A stretch of DNA of 24,499 nt. Source: Gallionella sp. UBA4737. GTDB taxonomy: Bacteria > Pseudomonadota > Gammaproteobacteria > Burkholderiales > Gallionellaceae. Positions 23,705 through 24,499 of the stretch are shown here, piece by piece (the stretch's first letter is position 1; each line of letters starts with the position of its first letter). The DNA is taken from assembly GCA_002403995.1 (NCBI GenBank), contig DHIV01000121.1, forward strand, positions 21,379 to 45,877, written 5' to 3'. A program made the position numbers and the translations under genes. The notes under the pieces are model-generated. The model made no database searches. It was given only the letters and a program-made list of their open reading frames with translations, and was not told the DNA's origin.

Positions 23705-24211
23705 ATGTACGCACGGCCTTTCATCAATAGCCTGGATTTTGCCAGAAATGGCCGGGAAATCAGCGGTGAAGTGCCGGTCGCCGAACTGCCTCGTATGCTG
23801 GATATGCTGGAAACCCCCCACGGGATTTTGAGCTACACAGTGCAAGGCGGTGTGGATAAGCAAGGCACACATTTTCTGGATGTAAACGTGGTTGGGCAAT
23901 GCCGCTTGCGTTGCCAGCGCTGCCTGAACGGCATGGATTATCCGGTGCAGCTTGATACGCGCTTGTTGTTGCGCGATCAGGCCAGCATGGACGTGCTGGA
24001 CAGCAAAGTTGCAGGCGGAGAGGACGAAGAGTTCGACAGCATTTTGGCAGATCCGCACTTGGATGTGCTGGATCTGCTGGAAGAAGAGATTTTGTTAAGC
24101 CTGCCGATCGCACCCAAACATGAGATTGGAGCTTGTCAGGCGGCAGATGGCGAGAACAGGCATGAAGAGCTTCATCCTTTTGCGGTTCTGGCGAAATTGA
24201 AGAGTCATTAA
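23705..24211 (+). CDS. yceD: YceD (DUF177) family protein
   Basis: DUF177 protein encoded before rpmF in most bacteria and linked to 23S rRNA accumulation. 168 residues. The central cysteine motif CRLRCQRCL (Cys66, Cys70, Cys73) and an acidic stretch with DLLEEEILLSLPIAPKH (about 122-139) are family features. A third, non-canonical cysteine precedes the usual C-x2-C pair. No ribosome binding site lies before the ATG, and the predicted transcript is nearly leaderless. 29 nt separate it from rpmF. Confidence 0.92.
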   Translation: MYARPFINSLDFARNGREISGEVPVAELPRMLDMLETPHGILSYTVQGGVDKQGTHFLDVNVVGQCRLRCQRCLNGMDYPVQLDTRLLLRDQASMDVLDSKVAGGEDEEFDSILADPHLDVLDLLEEEILLSLPIAPKHEIGACQAADGENRHEELHPFAVLAKLKSH

Positions 24212-24240
24212 ATCAAAATAGTTTTTTAGGAGTAGTCATC

Positions 24241-24420
24241 ATGGCAGTTCAGCAGAATAAAAAGTCCCCATCCAAGCGCGGCATGCACCGTGCCCACGAT
24301 TTTTTGACCAACCCGGCGACGGCGATAGAGCCAACCACGGGCGAGACACACTTGCGTCACCATATCAGCCCTACCGGCTTTTACCGTGGCAAGAAGGTAG
24401 TCAAGACCAAGGGCGAGTAA
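24241..24420 (+). CDS. rpmF: 50S ribosomal protein L32
   Basis: 59-residue ribosomal protein of the large subunit. It starts MAVQQNKKSPSKRGMHRAHD, the invariant family N-terminus, and continues with HHISPTGFYRGKKV. It has no cysteines, so it is the zinc-free form usual in proteobacteria. AGGAG at 24228-24232 lies 8 nt before the ATG. Probably cotranscribed with yceD. Confidence 0.97.
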   Translation: MAVQQNKKSPSKRGMHRAHDFLTNPATAIEPTTGETHLRHHISPTGFYRGKKVVKTKGE

Positions 24421-24432
24421 ACCTTCAAGCAG

Positions 24433-24469
24433 CGCAGCCGATCATCAAGGTCGGCTGCGTTTTCTTTTT
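24433..24469 (+). terminator. rpmF terminator
   Basis: CGCAGCCGA (24433-24441) pairs perfectly with TCGGCTGCG (24451-24459) around a 9-nt loop, followed by TTTTCTTTTT. It ends the yceD-rpmF unit. The remaining 30 bases show nothing. Confidence 0.92.
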
Positions 24470-24499
24470 GTTAGTCTTGCTGAGGATTGCTTAGTGGAT

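Overview
The window looks like a chromosomal segment of a betaproteobacterium. My best guess is Nitrosomonadales, near Gallionella or Sideroxydans; this rests on protein flavour and gene order, not on a search. It is GC-rich and dominated by housekeeping genes for translation and RNA metabolism, with one accessory block inserted into an otherwise conserved gene order.

Layout. Positions 1-5804 carry the end of typA, rmuC, an unnamed outer-membrane beta-barrel gene and nadE. Positions 5805-6037 hold stacked palindromic repeats, then a promoter and an attenuator-like hairpin. Positions 6038-12024 are the translation/transcription operon rimP-nusA-infB-rbfA-truB. Positions 12095-19096 separate truB from rpsO, which is usually its direct neighbour in proteobacteria. 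This block holds a frameshifted lipoprotein gene on the plus strand and then, all on the minus strand, a higBA-2 type toxin-antitoxin pair, an ApeA-like HEPN anti-phage gene and a single-chain restriction-methyltransferase (type ISP/IIG). The conserved order resumes with rpsO-pnp (19280-21773). The minus strand then carries maf, an RsmI-like methyltransferase and dksA, converging on pnp at a bidirectional terminator. The window ends with yceD-rpmF.

How the genes work together. NusA, IF2, RimP, RbfA and TruB couple transcription, initiation, 30S maturation and tRNA modification. S15 and PNPase add ribosome assembly and RNA decay, DksA adds stringent control, and YceD-L32 adds 50S supply. The truB-rpsO block reads as a small defence island: toxin-antitoxin, HEPN ribonuclease candidate and restriction-modification.

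Most interesting observations. (1) infB is followed by a broken copy of the first 12 codons of rbfA, then a 67-bp perfect palindrome of a repeat family found three times here, then a complete rbfA whose first codons differ mostly at synonymous positions. (2) A different palindromic repeat sits in frame inside the restriction-methyltransferase gene. (3) The defence island interrupts truB-rpsO. (4) The toxin-antitoxin promoter predicts a leaderless toxin message followed by an antitoxin with a strong ribosome binding site.
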